Source: Kingdonia uniflora (Eukaryota; Streptophyta; Magnoliopsida; Ranunculales; Circaeasteraceae). Taken from it: DNA of 64,000 nt. The position numbers were made by a program, and so were the translations under genes. How positions within the stretch are numbered: position 1 is the stretch's first letter; each line of letters opens with the position of its first letter. The notes under the pieces are model-generated. The model saw only the letters and a program-made list of their open reading frames with translations. It was not told the DNA's origin and ran no database searches. This document shows positions 1-12,885 of the stretch, in pieces. The stretch is from contig JACGCM010002361.1 in assembly GCA_014058105.1 (NCBI GenBank), positions 62,001 through 126,000 of the forward strand, in the 5' to 3' direction.

Positions 1-3000
1 GATGAGTGTGTTATTGGCAATGATCTAAAGTAAAATGGATTGAAGACAATTTCCGTGGGATATTAGAAGTAGTAGGCATGACTATGAGCGGTAGGGAGAA
101 AGAAAGGAGAAAGGGTTGTCAACCCCTCACAAAGGCGGAACTAGTAATCCTAAGGATCCTAAAGGAGTTAGAGATTTGGCTGGTTTGGTGTCGTCTTTAG
201 CTTGTGTGGGGGAGGTGAGTAAGGAGTAGATTTAGGAGGGCTAAAAATCATGTTTATAAATGATGATCCCAATTTTTTTTATCGTGGAATGTGAGGGGGT
301 TAGGGAGTAGCAAAAAAAGGTTTCAGATTAAGGAACTCATTATAATGTGGAAAACTAATTTGGTGTTCCTCCAAGAAACGAAGCTGGAAAGGAGGGATAT
401 TGTGCTTGTTAGGGATGTTTGGAGAAGGGATAATATTGGTTGGTGTGACCTCCCGTTTGTAGGAAGGGTGAGGAGGAGCTATAGTGATGTTGAACAAGAA
501 TGTGTTTAACTTTGACAAGTTTAATGTGGGCAAATATTTTGTTTCTGTGTGTGGTAATAGAATTGGTAATGTGGATAACTTTGCTTTCTCCGGTGTTTAC
601 ATGCCTAATTAGGACAATTTAAGGCAAGACCTTTTGGGATGAGTTAGAGGGAGTGATTTTTTTTTGAGGTGGATGTTTGGTATAAGGGGAGATTTCAATC
701 TGATAAGGTTTTTGCATGCGAAGAATATTCATAGGAATTCTCTTTTAGACTTTCCTTTATTTGGAGGCAAGTTTACATGGTCCAGTAATGAAAAGACGTT
801 CTTTGTCGTATTGACAGGTTTTTGGTTAATGGAGAATGAGAGGATCTTTTCCCTAAATTTTCCCAAATCTCATCTACCAAAACTTGCTCAGACCATTCCC
901 TGATTATTTTGGATCGTGGTGTGGTTAACAGGCTACCAAGCTGTTCAAATATGAAAATATGTGGTTAAAGGTTCTTGGTTTCAAGAAGAAGGTGAAGGTT
1001 TGGTGGGATACTTTTGTGGTAGAGGGTAGGCCTAGCAAAGCTTTTAGGCTTAAACTTAAGATGTTGAAGATTGAACTCATTAAATGGAATAAAGATACAG
1101 TTAGTAATATTGTTAGACAAAAGCAAGCATTGCTCAATGAGATTGATGATTTGGATATATAAAAAAGAGGAAGATTGAGGTTTGAACAGTGTGGAAGTTG
1201 CTAGAAGGGGGACCTTAAAGAATGAATTCTCTAGGATGGTGAAGATGGAAGAGATATCGGGGAGGCAAAAGTCTCGCGCAAGTGGTTGAAAGAAGACGAT
1301 AATTTTCTTTCATAATGTGGCTAATGCTTCTAATAGGATTAACAGGATGACTAAAATGGATGTGTTTGGGGTTTTGTTAGAAAAATAAGAGGATATTCAT
1401 AAAAGAGTCGTGGACTATTACTGTGCATTGTACTATAAGGATTGTTACTTCAGGCTGCATTTGGCTGGCTGGAGTAGATTTCGATAGAATTGCAACTGAT
1501 GAAGTTACTTTGTTGAAGCACCTATCGAGGAGGAAATTCTAGAGGTGATAAGGGGAATGGATGGAGACAACTCTTGGTTTTTTATGGCATTTTTTAAACG
1601 TTGTAGGGATGTTGTTAAAGTGGATCTTATGGAGGTTATGGAAGATTTTTTTTATAACGGTTTTTTGGATTATTACTCTAATAGTACCTTTGTGGCGTTG
1701 ATCCCCAAGGTTGAGGGGGCGGTTAATATCAAAGCTTTGGAGAGAGATGAAGAAGTTGGATTAACAAGTGTATCTCCTCGGCGTCATTTTCCATTTTGGT
1801 GAATTGTTCTCCGGCGGGGTATTTTAGGAGCACGAGGGGTATTCGTCAAGAGGACCCTCTTTCCCCCTTCCTTTTTATTGTAGTTGCAAAGGCTATTGGT
1901 AGGATGATCAATAGAGCGGTCATACATGGAGATTTGGATGGTTTTAAGGTTGGTCAAGATCAGGTTGAGGTGAGGCACCTACAATTTGTAGATCATACTT
2001 TAGTATTTGTTTGAGCTTCTATGCACCATATGCACCAGTTGCGGTTCTTTAGGGGTTTTCTGTGTTGTTTTAAGGCGGTGTTCGGTCTTTGTATACCTTA
2101 GCAGCAGTAAGATTATGCGGGTTGGTGAGGTCCCTAATTTGTCCACTTTAGCAGAGATCTTAGGTTGTGGTATGGAGACTCTTCCTTCTACTTATCTAGG
2201 GTTACCGTTGGGGGAGAATTGCAAGTCGAAGGTTTTATGGGATCCTGTTATTGAGAGATTTTCTAGGAGATTTAGTGGGTGAAAGGCTAAGTATCTATCG
2301 AATCGAAAGGCAAAGCGGGTTACCCTTTTGAAAAATACTTTTCTAGCCTCTTAGTATATTATATGCATTTGTTTACTCATCCTAAGGGAGTAGAGACGAC
2401 TCTGGAATCTATTATGATTTTTTTGGGGGAATGATACGATGGAGGAGCATAAGATCCATCAAGTCGGTTGGGATCAAGTTTGTATGTCTAGAAAGGAAGG
2501 GGAAGGAAGGTGGGTTGGGGATCAAAAAGTTATCTAGGATGAATGGGGCGTTATTAGGTAAATGGTTATGGAGGTTTGGGCAAGAGAATGTTGGGTTGTG
2601 GAAAAAATTTATTATTTCTAGGTTTGGTGTGGTAGAGTTTGGGTGGAGTAGTAAGGAGGTTGTTGAGACCTTTGGGTATGGAGTGTGGAGGGGAGTGATG
2701 AAGTTTAGTGAGAGTTTTGGTAGAGGAGTTAGGATTAGAGTTGGTGTTGGTAATAAGGTGAGATTTTGGGAGGATTGTTGGCTTCTTAACTCGTCACTTA
2801 AAGACTTGTATCCATTACTTTTCTTCTTATCATATAAGCATGAGTGTTCAGTTCAAGAGGCGTTAAACTTGGGTCATATAAGTATTTCATGGAATCTTGG
2901 CTTCCATCAAAACTTGAATGATTGGAAATTGGATCTCGTTACCTTTCTTTTGGATAAACTTACTAGCTTTCATCATTATCTAAGAGAAGATGATATGATG

Positions 3001-3565
3001 GTCTATCTGGGTTGATTGTGCTAAGGATATGTTCTCTATAAAGGCATTTTACAAGGCTTTGGATAACCCCACGCACAATACTCCTTTAACTTTTCTTTAT
3101 AAGAAACTTTGGATTTTCAAGTTGCCTTCTAAGGTGGCCTTTTTCGCTTAGACGATGGTCTTGAATAAATCTCTATTGACAATCTTTGTAAAGACATAAT
3201 TATTATCAACTTTTGTTCAATGTGCAAAAAGATGGGGAGTCTATGATCATTTGTTTCTTCTTTGCCCCTTCACTGAGAGTATTTGGATTGAATTATTTAT
3301 TGGGATTAATATTTCATGGCTGCATTTTATGAGCGATAAAGAGCTCTTAATAAATTGGAAGACGAGGAACCTTGTTGGTCGTGGTAAGGTGTTATGACGC
3401 TTTCTATCTTTTACGGTGATGTGGGGATTATGACTTGAAGGTAACGCAAGGAAATTCGAAGGGAAAGAGAAGTCGTGATCTTCGGTATGGGTGTTAATTA
3501 AAGCTTTCATCTTTGGGTGGAGTAAGGTCTCTTTGGATATGTGGTGGACATCTTTTGGGTCGCTT
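1..3565 (+). mobile_element. Decayed LINE (plant L1-type) retrotransposon, ORF2 remnant
   Basis: Remnant of an ORF2 polyprotein broken by many stops and frameshifts. In order: an apurinic endonuclease start (WNVRGLG near 283-300, QETK near 370-385, GDFN near 690), a pre-RT segment (960-1160), reverse transcriptase with GIRQEDPLSPFLF (about 1835-1880), the catalytic box read as FVDHT (about 1987-2001), and the post-RT block STYLGLPLG (about 2185-2215). A long open piece follows at 2431-3015 (KGKEGGLGIKKL). A zinc-finger RVT segment ends near 3150 (KLPSKVAFF). The catalytic FADD is read FVDH, so the second aspartate is lost. The 5' end lies outside the window or has decayed, and the 3' end is set by loss of similarity only. 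It is clearly non-functional. Confidence 0.85.
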
Positions 3566-4479
3566 ATGATTAAGTGCAGGGGACTATTACGGGATCCATT
3601 TGAAAGATATTAGTGCCTTTTCCTTTTCCTTTTTTTCTTTTTCTCCATTCGGAGAGGCGGGGATTTTGATTGATGGGTACCCTTCTACAACTCTCCCCGA
3701 TGAAAGATACTATAAAAGGAAATCCGTCGCATTCATAGAACTCGAGAGGGAAGAACGTACTAAAAATAGCAAAAAGCAGCCTCATCCTCGAAATACTAAA
3801 TGAAAAGTTGATCTTCAAACAAAAGGCAAAATTTTCGAGAATACCCTTACAGAATTCTATTGAGAAGTTGGACCCTCTCTCTCTAGACTCTCATCTCTCC
3901 CACCTTCGCAAACTATCTACTACACAAGATACATATTTGAAAGTCTAATATTAAGCGTAACATAAATGTTTACCTTATGAAGAACTGGCTGGATAATTCT
4001 ATTATTTGAGCTGCTAGAGGTTCATCTTCTTCATTTAGTAGGCGAGGGTAGTATTTCTGAATTGAAAAAGTTAGTCAGGTACGACATCTGCTAAATTTGT
4101 TTATTTAATAAATAATAGGTTTACTAAAAAGTACCTCGGGATGCCACTGTGTGGCAGTAATTGGATACTTCTTTGCTTGCATGGTTGAACAATAAACCTT
4201 TAAGAAAAATTATCAGCCACATAGAAATTAACACATAATATCACATAAAGAGTTCATGAGGAGCAATTTTAGTGCCGTTCCTTGCTCATCTTCGCAAGTT
4301 GTTTGTAACTCAAAAAATTCCTTAAGAAGACCATCATTCGAATAATTCTCTTTTGTAACTCCATACTGTAACAATGAGACATAATGAAATAATAGTTTGT
4401 TAATGCTAGTAACTTGAAGATCAAAAACACTATTATTAATGCAAGCTCAAGAAACAAAAGCAGAATCATTAATGCAGCT
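3566..4479. other. Spacer between two LINEs, no gene seen
   Basis: Short open frames on both strands at 3570-3820 are of low complexity and resemble no family. The segment near 3840-3930 is rich in CT. No gene is supported. Confidence 0.5.
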
Positions 4480-4569
4480 AATAAGTATTCTCTTTATCTT
4501 CAACTCACACCACTTCTCAGCAACAAGTATACAAGCATTTCTAGTTTTCCAGATGGTAAGGCAAGTTCC

Positions 4570-7533
4570 TCACACTCCCCCAATCCAGAAATCCCCAATA
4601 TAAGCACTGAAACTCTTGCGCAACATCAGAGTATCTATCACATTAGGAGGGGGCAAGTCAAGACCACAAGCTCTGAGCTTTAGGGCATAACCATAGGAGA
4701 TACTCAGCAGTTTCAGCCTCATCCATACACATACAGAAGCAGTAATGGGATATGATACTTTTTTTCTTGAGAGCATCATCAGTTGGCGAGGCATTAAGAT
4801 ACACTCTCCACCGATAAGAAGAAACTTTTGGATGAATACATTGTCTCCACGCATATTTATGCCGCCAAACAACTACAGATTTGTCTTTAATAGTGAAAGC
4901 TGACTTTGTGGAAAACTTCCCTTTCAAATCAGGCCTCCAAATGAATTTATCTTTATCACCTGAATCAATAATCGCATTATTAGGAATAATCCCAGCAGTG
5001 GCTAGAATTGAAGCCATGGGGTCATCAATCTCCCAGCTCTCATTGTTAAGGATTTTAGAAAAAAAATACTGTCTTCCAATTTTTAAGATCAGACATGGTC
5101 TCCTTAATTGGGTTAGTGGATCCCTAGCAGTCTCTTCATATATCAATAGAGAAACCATTCCCCACAATCCAACTACAATGCTTGTAGACAGTTGGCAAGG
5201 CTCCAGCAATGTTCTAACACATTGAGGAGCCTTTAGCATATCATACGATCTCACCATACTTCGTAAAAAGCTTAGCAGTCATGAATTTCGACCAATCAGA
5301 AGATCCAGCAAGAAGACACTAAGCCTGTTTCATCAACATAGCCTCATTGATCTTCCCCAACCTTCTAAAACCCAGACCACCCTCTTCTATAGGGTTACAA
5401 ACCTATTTTTAGGCAACAGTATGGAATTTTCTAAGTACAGAATTGTCCGTCCACAGAAAGTTCCTTAATATAATTTTTTTCCTCTTTGACAACACTCTTT
5501 GAGGCCACTTGTAAAGACTCATATTGTAGATAGGTAAACTACACAAGGCAAACTTGACCAAAGTCATTCTACCTTGAAAATAAAGGAGTCTCCCTGCCCA
5601 ACTACCAGCCATTGCTCTAATTTTATCAAGAATAGGATTGATAATATTTCTAGTAAATCTCCCTTGCACCAAAGAGATTCCCAAGTACTTCTCAGAAAAC
5701 GACCCATCCTTGAAACCAAAAACAGCTATTACACCTTCCTTTCTATTACAGCTCCCTGTACCAAAGAAGATCTTACTCTTATCTCTGCTAATGTACTGCC
5801 CAGAAGAACCTTGACACTTTTCAAAAAGTTTTACAATAACCTTAAGACCTCTAAAGGCCTCATAAGCAAATACAATAATGTCATCTGCAAACATGAGTTG
5901 GGTAGGACCAGTGCACCCCTTTAGGGACAGCCACATTGCTTCACAATATTTCTACTTCTCAAGTCAATAAGCTCCCTACTCAAAACATCCTCAGCTAAGC
6001 AAACAACAAGAGAGAGAGAGGACCCCCTTGCCTAAGGTCCCCCCCTTAACCATCACAAAAACTTGAGAGCTTTCGAGAGTACACATGATCCAATTACACC
6101 ATATTTGTGAGAACCCAAATTTATAGAGCTTACAAGAGAAATTCCCAGCTCAGTGTATCATAAGCCTAGGCTATGTCAACTTTAATGGCACATTCCGTCC
6201 AAAGATTTTTTCTTCAGCTCATTAATCATCTCAGAGGCCGACTCAATGTTAGTCTGCGCATTTCTCTTTTTGATGAAAACACTCTGCTCAGGAGACACAA
6301 TTCTATGCACCACACTCGTCAATCTGTTAGCAAAAATCTTAGTGATGATTTCAAAAGCAAAATTGCTCAAACAAATAGGCCTATATTGACTGAGCAACTC
6401 AACATTTTAAATATTTGGAATAAGCACCAAGAAACTACTATTGAAGCCTTTAAGAACGATACACTCCCTAAAGAAGGAACCAATAGCTTTGCAGAAGAAG
6501 AAAAAAAACATTGCTGAAAAAAACGACCTGAGAAACTATCAAGACCTGGGGTGTCAGGATTGAGATCAAAAGCAACTTCCTTAATCTCATCCTCAGATGG
6601 AATATCTCACAGGAACATTCTCATCATTGTTCACAAGGTCAGGCACCAACTCCACAAGGCTATAACACAGGCAGTCTTCTTAATTTTCTCAGAAAAGTAA
6701 CTTCACTGCATATTGTTTAATCTGATCCTAGTCAGAGAGAGAATCACCCTCCTCATTATTAACATGCAGAATAATATTTTTTTCCTTCTTAGTTTTGGCT
6801 AAAGTATGAAAATACCCAGTATTTTGTCTCCAGCCTCAAGATATTTCACCCTGGATTTTTTGCTTCCACATTATCTCTTCATTTGACATAGCTTGATTAA
6901 GTTTACCATTTAGGTAAATCAACTTCACAACTAGCTCAACGTTACAGACATCCATCTCTTTTTCCATATGAAGCTTCTCAATCTAAGAGTTAAGAAATTT
7001 ATGATTCTTTGCAGGAAGATCAGACATTGTTACTCCAATCCTTGAGAGCTACCTTGAGTGCTTTTAGCTTTCTACTAAGATTCAAACAGGGCCCCCGACA
7101 TCAATAGAAGACCATGCATCTGCAACAGCCTTTTTGAAACCATCATGTCTCAACCACATCTTGCAGAACTTAAAGCACTTTTATTAGGCTTAGGCACCCC
7201 TACACATTGCCCCAATATAGGAGAGTGATCAGAATTAACCTTAGATATAACCCTATAACTCCAATTATCAAATTTATCAGTCCAAGCAGCATTCATGAAT
7301 ATTCTATCCAATAAAACAAAAATTCTATTGTTACCTCTTTGCCCATTACACCAAGTATAGCTTAGCCCCTTTATGTTGCAGTGCATAAACTCCAAGGAGT
7401 CCACACAGCTCTGGAAATCAGGCATAGCAGTGCAATTAGAAGGGACACCACTTTTCTTTTCACCATTGTTTAGAATAACATTAAAGTCCTCAACCACTAA
7501 CCAAGACTCTTTAATACCACTAATGATTTCCAA
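4570..7533 (-). pseudogene. LINE ORF2 remnant (endonuclease, reverse transcriptase, zf-RVT)
   Basis: The endonuclease piece at 7150-7533 shows the EDFNVILNNGEKKSG block, a LLDRIFMN segment and the SDHSPI motif, typical of exonuclease-endonuclease-phosphatase folds. Reverse transcriptase follows: QYRPICLSNFAFEIITKIF (6290-6397), then MFADDIIVFAYEAF (about 5850-5905) with the catalytic FADD intact, and KYLGISLVQGRF. At 4658-5257 the zinc-finger RVT segment has HPKVSSYRWRVYL and a C-M-C-M-D-E-A-E-T-A-E-Y-L-L run. Several stops interrupt the frame, so it is inactive although the catalytic aspartates survive. Confidence 0.85.
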
Positions 7534-7554
7534 CTAATCCCACAAAAAAATTTC

Positions 7555-7975
7555 TTCTGTTGATGTTGATGAAAATGTTGACATTATTTCTGATAGATTT
7601 GTTGACGGAGTTTATGTACTAATTAATGACTAATTTCATGTATAGGCAGGAGAGTTATTTTGTTTACTTGTTTGGAGTGAGGGAGCCTCGTTTCTACGGA
7701 ACTATTGTAAGTTTTGTTTCATATAGAAATTATTGTCTTACTTTTTTATTCTACTTTTTATCTTTGTACTTTTCATAGTTACTTCCATAACTAATATAAT
7801 CGTTACCTACAATGCGAGGTTCCCTTATGTAAATGTGCAATATTTGTTACTTCCGTAATATATTCGTACATTACATTACAGTTAACAGTTACGAGGTTCT
7901 CTTGTCGTAATTCTTTTGCTATTTATCATTTTCAAAGATTGAAGAATTAAAAATCTTATCTTCCGCTTTCATTTC
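7555..7975. other. AT-rich segment interrupting the LINE between ORF2 and ORF1
   Basis: Between the endonuclease start (7533) and the ORF1 remnant (8054) lies AT-rich sequence unlike the LINE. It contains a short imperfect repeat (TACAATGCGAGGTTCCCTTA near 7810 and TACGAGGTTCTCTTGTCGTAA near 7890). It may be a small insertion, but no terminal repeats or target duplication were found. Confidence 0.35.
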
Positions 7976-8053
7976 TCTTGGCTTCAAGAGTTAAGTTCCT
8001 TTCCACTTAACTTGAATGAAGGTCAAAAAGACATCCTCAAACCACACAGTCAC

Positions 8054-9676
8054 TTACTGCTCACTAGAGGAAAGGACAACTTGCTTAACTGACTCCAATT
8101 TCCATAAAATCCACAGGTTAGGTTTATCAACAAAGACATTACAGATAACATCCACTGCATAATCTCTAAGGCACAATATATAACTATTACTAACATCTGG
8201 CATAACCTTAGGCTGAGCCAAAGCAATAGTAGAAGGATTACCTTCTTTAACCATATTCTTCAAACTCTTTCTACCCTTGGGGCTGCATATTGCAGTTTCA
8301 ATAAATGATCTGACTCGTCTCTTAAACTTTTTGGTTGCTGCAGACTGGGCAGTCAAAGAGGAAGATCTTTGCTTAGTGCCAGCAGTCTTCTTAGTTCTCT
8401 TCTTCTACTTAGATTGAACAGCTTACCATGGCTCCTTGTTCCCTCCAGAGACATCAAGGTGTAGCATCAGCCTGCTCAGAGTAGGCTCACACCTATCAAC
8501 TTCATTCAAACTCTCAACATCATCCATTTCATCCCCCACCAGACCAGAGAGATCGGCCCAAATTTGAGCTATCTTCACTCCATTTCCAGGCAGAATTGCT
8601 AGAACTTGCTCAGGATAGCCACATTGTTTATCTATTGGAAAATTCACTTTGTAAGATGTACTAGCTTCCTCTCCAACACCCCTTCACAGTTAGACATTTG
8701 AGGTTTCTCAACTCCAGTAGGAGACTTAAATCCCACACCACGACTATTTCTCTCTTCATCTACTTTCTTCTTACCTTTCTCCGCCTTCCTTTTCCTCTTT
8801 TCTTGTTTTTAGCCTTCTTCCCCTTCTTTTCCTTCATAATTCTTCTCCACCTCTTCCCCCATCTCCTTCTGAACCTCCGTACTTTCATACACAACATGAA
8901 CTATAACCATGCAGCGGTTATATAATTTTGAGAGATGACCAAGTGCAACATCTTGCATAAAATCTCCATCATTACTTTTAACTGAGATTTTAGAGGGCCT
9001 TAGTGAGCACACTAGCATAAAACCTTGTTCTTGCCTTTAAAGTATTTTCGTCGAGATGAACTGATCTTCCAACTGTTCTCGGAATAGACATTATAACCTC
9101 TTCTTGTCAATACTCCATCCCCAATCTAGGAAAACAAACCCATACCGATGCACAAGAGTTTTTCTAACTAGAAGGATATAAGTTTGGTGGTCCATGAAAT
9201 AAATCTGAGCCACTGCCCTTCGTAGATCCAAGGCCCTCCTCCCCAAACACTGATGGTGAAGTACTATTTTCCTTGGGGAATCAGAGTACATCCCCACCTT
9301 TAATTTATGTAAAGCCATCGAGATTGTGAAGACATCTGCAAGCCTTATTTTCTGGAGATCTAATCTCCCAATCAAACTGCACTTGAACTTATCGATTCCT
9401 TTCTGAAAACAACTTTTTGTTAGCCTAATCGAAGAAATCTCACCTCCCATCTCTGGCACCGGAAGTTTAGATACATCAACTTGTTTCAATTTCATCACGT
9501 CTGCATTTGCTTCCGAACTCAAAATCAAAGAGTAATAGCGACACAAAATCCATGGCAAACAAGAACCCCAAAAATTGCCAAAAAAGACAAGTCCGCTTCA
9601 ACTCGAAACTCACCAGAGAAGGAAAATTAGCCAAAAGAGGATAAAGAAGCCAAAAAACAACCCTCGAGATACCCAA
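8054..9676 (-). pseudogene. LINE ORF1 remnant (DUF4283-type nucleic-acid-binding protein)
   Basis: The best-preserved piece is the 155-residue frame at 9091-9558. It includes CSLIGRLDLQKIRL and a following KLKVGMYSD segment, which fit the DUF4283 pattern at the start of plant L1 ORF1 (gag-like RNA-binding) proteins. Further open pieces lie at 8423-8647 (acidic, leucine-rich) and 8054-8356 (basic, with KKFKRRVRSF). They are separated by stops and a frame change near 8700-9090. ORF1 proteins package the LINE RNA. This copy cannot make one. The assignment rests on pattern plus position upstream of an endonuclease on the same strand. Confidence 0.65.
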
Positions 9677-9700
9677 TCTGCAACTAACCCACTAAAGTAG

Positions 9701-10249
9701 CAAAATATTCTTACTCTAATTCTAATGAAAAGTTGAACTCCCCCCTCTCTAGATATTTTGGTCAATCCTTAGACTCTTTCTTACAGAACATACAATATTG
9801 GCTATTTGAAAAAAAAATTATTGAAAGGAAAGAGTAATTCAATCAGTTTTACTGTTAAATTTCAGACCACATCACTAACTATATTATGTACTTACTCTGT
9901 GTCTGTATAACACTAGGTTTTTGGTGGTTATGGCTTGTATAAGCTCTTCAGGGACCCGCTTAACATGCCACTTTTTTTGTAATCTTCACTCTCGAAATTG
10001 AGGGGAGATATCGTATCGTACCTGTTGACCGTCTTAGTGAGATGAATATCTTCCTTCTGCAAAAGTAGTTAAGAAAAAATTCAGGTACATAATAATAAGT
10101 ATGTTATTTCAGAAAATTACACTCGCCACCATCTTGCATAGGAGTTGCAATCCTAGGCAAATCCCAAATAATGAGAAATATTTACCCCCTTGTTCATTCT
10201 TATGACCTCCTGCACAATAATGCTTAAGAGTTAGGGCATGAGATTGCTT
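9701..10249. other. AT-rich spacer between LINEs, nothing recognised
   Basis: No open frame with recognisable similarity and no terminal repeats. It is plain AT-rich intergenic sequence. Confidence 0.5.
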
Positions 10250-12003
10250 TAATAATACTCTATTGCATAAATATTTGGTATTTTACTTTTTGGTGATAAA
10301 TTTAAATTTATTGACATAGAAATGGTGTTATAAAAGGTAAGCAAAATGAAAACTACAAAACAGAACAAACTGAAAAAGAAAAACAAGATACCAGAATTGC
10401 CTCCAAAGCACGCCAAGCAAAGGATGCAAGGGCATATAAAATATAAATTACACTCTTTCATAGATTTATCCATTAGCATCATTAGTGATCACCATTTGCA
10501 CCTCTCGACTAAAAGCTGAAATATCCACAAGAAGAAAAGGAGCTCCAGGCTTTATGTTGGCAATGTGCTCAACAACTCTGTTAGTCTCTCTAAAGATATA
10601 AACTAATCTGAATATCTCAAACTTTTGAGTCATCTTATGAATTTCTCTCAAAATACACCTGGCTTCTCAAGGGGGATCTTTATTTTTGTCGACATATCGT
10701 AAGACCAATGCGGCATTAGTCCTACCCACGCATGTTCTTTGATTAAGCTAGTTGCAGTCCCATAAGTTGAAGCTCATGCGCTTTCACATAAATTGCTTTG
10801 TTACTACCAGTAGCAATAACAAAGCATCTTTACTCTACCAAAAGATAACAGATTTTATCGAGATAATAACTTTCTTTTCGTCTGTTATTCTCCTTAAAAT
10901 TTTCTCCATTCCTTTCAAGCCAAATTGCTTAGATAACCCCTAAAGGGACAAACCACCACATAGACTTACCAGTCCACAAAGATTATTCAATTTCCATTCC
11001 GATAAAAGAATCATTACTTTATTAGGATGTGACTAGGTCAAGAACGCTTTAATTTCCATTCCTAGTCATTACTTTATTATTGATCTCACATAAAATACCC
11101 CTTTGCTACAATCTACTCAAGGGGCATGAGGATGGAAAACTAGTCAGTTTACCGAGAAAGGATAATATAGCCAACTTGTGGTCATTGAAATGATGACGAA
11201 AGCCCAAATTCTAAGATAAACATGTATGATCAATACTTATCATTTCTTCAGCCGTGAACTCGTGATGACTAGGAATAGTGAACAAGGACGGATAACATTC
11301 CTTTTAGCGAGGATTTAAGTAACCAACGGTTCTCCCAAAATCTAAACATGTTGCCTTTATAAACCTTTATCCTAATTCTTATCCAAAAACTTTTTCAAAT
11401 ATTTATGATCCCACGCCAAACTCCACACCCGTAGTTATCTACTACCTCATTAGTACTCCATCCAAAATTTGCCCCTCCAAATCTAAACTTGTTCATTTGA
11501 GATAAATTCTTGATACCTAGTCATCCTTCACACTTTGGTTTGCACACAATACTTTATCCCACTTGGTAAATTTATGAGTATCTTCGAGTCAATCCAAAGA
11601 AAAAATTTCTTGATATTTTCCAACTTCTTTTTCACTCCATTGGGCAAGTAAAACAAAAAAAGATAATAGATTGGCAAACTAGAGAAAATACATTTCAGAT
11701 GATTGACCCTCCTTCATTTTAAAAGGTTCTTAGCCTTCCATCCACTCAATCTTCTCACGAATCGCTTAATACTGGATTTAAATTTTTCGACCTACATTAC
11801 ACACAATGAAAGCCATAAAAGTTGTCAACAGAAGAATGTTTACCTCACAACCTAGCGTATTAGCTAACCTAGAGATGTTTGGAACCACACCGTCCAAGGT
11901 AGTAAGATGTGACATATGCGATAGATGATATTTATGTGACCATGAACCGTATCGCATCACCATCGCAGGCTCCAATATGCGACCAGACCCAAATCCATTG
12001 CAT
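10250..12003 (-). mobile_element. 3' part of a third LINE (post-RT, zf-RVT and RNase H)
   Basis: On the - strand the order is consistent with one decayed element. The post-RT block ISRLANTLGCEV lies near 11820-11880. A stretch reading KWRRVNHLKCIFSSLPIYY follows near 11700. WFVPLGVI-stop-AIWLERN is near 10930-10970. An RNase H-like segment at 10466-10830 ends with CILREIHKMTQKFEIFRLVYIFRETNRV, matching the RVT_3 pattern (REANrvAh) of plant LINEs. All pieces contain stops or frameshifts. The 5' side ends abruptly at 12003, where the GGH inverted repeat begins, so either the repeat landed in the LINE or it marks a rearrangement breakpoint. Confidence 0.7.
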
Positions 12004-12004
12004 T

Positions 12005-12328
12005 TTGTCGTTATCGGGATTTTAACACATCCATCAAAAGAAAAACCATAAAAAAGGTCTTGCATCCTTTCTCACTATGTAGATTTCGTCCGAAAACAAG
12101 GGGCAGAAGTGATTCCACTAATTTGCAATCAATAGTCTGAGAAATTTTTAGAGGTAATAAGTTTTTACTCGTAGTAAATTATATTTTTGTTTTGTTGAAA
12201 TAGTATATAAGAACTAAAATAGATTTATTTCACTATTTCATAAACTTGCGTTATGTGATAGAGTATTTTTTATTGGAGGATCACAAAAGGATGGCCCCTA
12301 TTACGATAGAGCAGAGGACATTTTTAAG
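12005..12328 (+). pseudogene. GGH: Gamma-glutamyl hydrolase fragment, left arm
   Basis: Exon 1 part (12005-12153) reads VVIGILTHPSKEKP, then SHYVDFVRKQGAEVIPLIC. It corresponds to the PVIGIL...YVKFVESAGARVIPL start of plant gamma-glutamyl hydrolases (peptidase family C26), vacuolar enzymes that trim polyglutamate tails from folates. Exon 2 (12242-12328, 87 bp) reads KLALCDRVFFIGGSQKDGPY, matching the LVNGVLFTGGWAK block. Two in-frame stops interrupt exon 1. The intron acceptor reads TTTCAT instead of TTTCAG, although the donor GTAATA is kept. The catalytic cysteine and histidine lie further downstream in the family and are absent. It is a dead 5' fragment. Confidence 0.85.
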
Positions 12329-12885
12329 GTAATAACTTGCATGAGTATTAAAATATGCATATGTATTATACATTGTTACTAAGATGTTCTTACTCTATGA
12401 TTCTCCATACTGATTCAATTATTTTGGCCCGACAGTTGCCGCAGTTGCATGATTAGGGAGTATTAAAATAACTAAATCAGCATGGAAAATCATAGAGTAA
12501 GAACATCTCTTAGCAACAATGTATAATACATATGCATATTTTAATACTTATACAAGTTTATTACCTTTAAAATGTCATCTGCTCTATCGTAATAGGGGTT
12601 ATCCTTTTGTGATCCTCCAATAAAAAGTACTCTATCACATAGCGCAAGTTTCTGAAATAGTGAAAGAAATTTATTTTAGTTCTTATATATTATTTCAACA
12701 AAACAAAAATATAATTTACTACGAGGGAACTTATTACCTCTAAAATTTTCTCAGACGATTGATTGCAAATTAGTGTAATCACTTCTGCCCCTCGTTTTCG
12801 GACGAAATCCACATAGTGAGAAAGTATGCGAGACCTTTATTCTGGTTTTTCTTTTAATGGATATGTTAAAATCCCGATAACGACA
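12005..12885. repeat. 881-bp inverted repeat: two 421-bp arms, 39-bp loop, made of GGH gene sequence
   Basis: The arms are 12005-12425 and 12465-12885, and the loop is 12426-12464. The right arm is the reverse complement of the left over the whole length, with scattered single-base differences and a few one-base gaps. Each arm contains part of exon 1, intron 1, exon 2 and the start of intron 2 of a gamma-glutamyl hydrolase gene. Similarity starts abruptly at the outer left edge, next to LINE sequence. On the right the GGH sequence continues beyond the arm to its start codon at 13007. A transcript across the locus would form a long, nearly perfect hairpin. No transposon-like terminal motif or target duplication was found at the edges. 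Confidence 0.93.

Larger units (their letters stand above)
4480..9700 (-). mobile_element. Nearly full-length decayed LINE (L1-type) with ORF1 and ORF2
   Basis: Reading from high to low coordinates it contains an ORF1 with a DUF4283-like RNA-binding region, then endonuclease, reverse transcriptase and zinc-finger RVT segments. Stops and frameshifts break it throughout. The two ORFs are listed separately. The 3' boundary near 4480 is a rough estimate because no poly(A) tail or target duplication could be recognised. It is the most complete of the three LINE copies. Confidence 0.82.

Noticed and set aside
5574..5924. 116-codon + strand frame, and similar ones at 4881-5225 and 6173-6517
   Set aside because: Antisense to the LINE ORF2 reverse transcriptase pieces, which match known motifs on -.
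12005..12885. Considered a foldback transposon or MITE
   Set aside because: The arms are host gene exons and introns with no transposon-like ends or target duplication, so an inverted gene duplication fits better.
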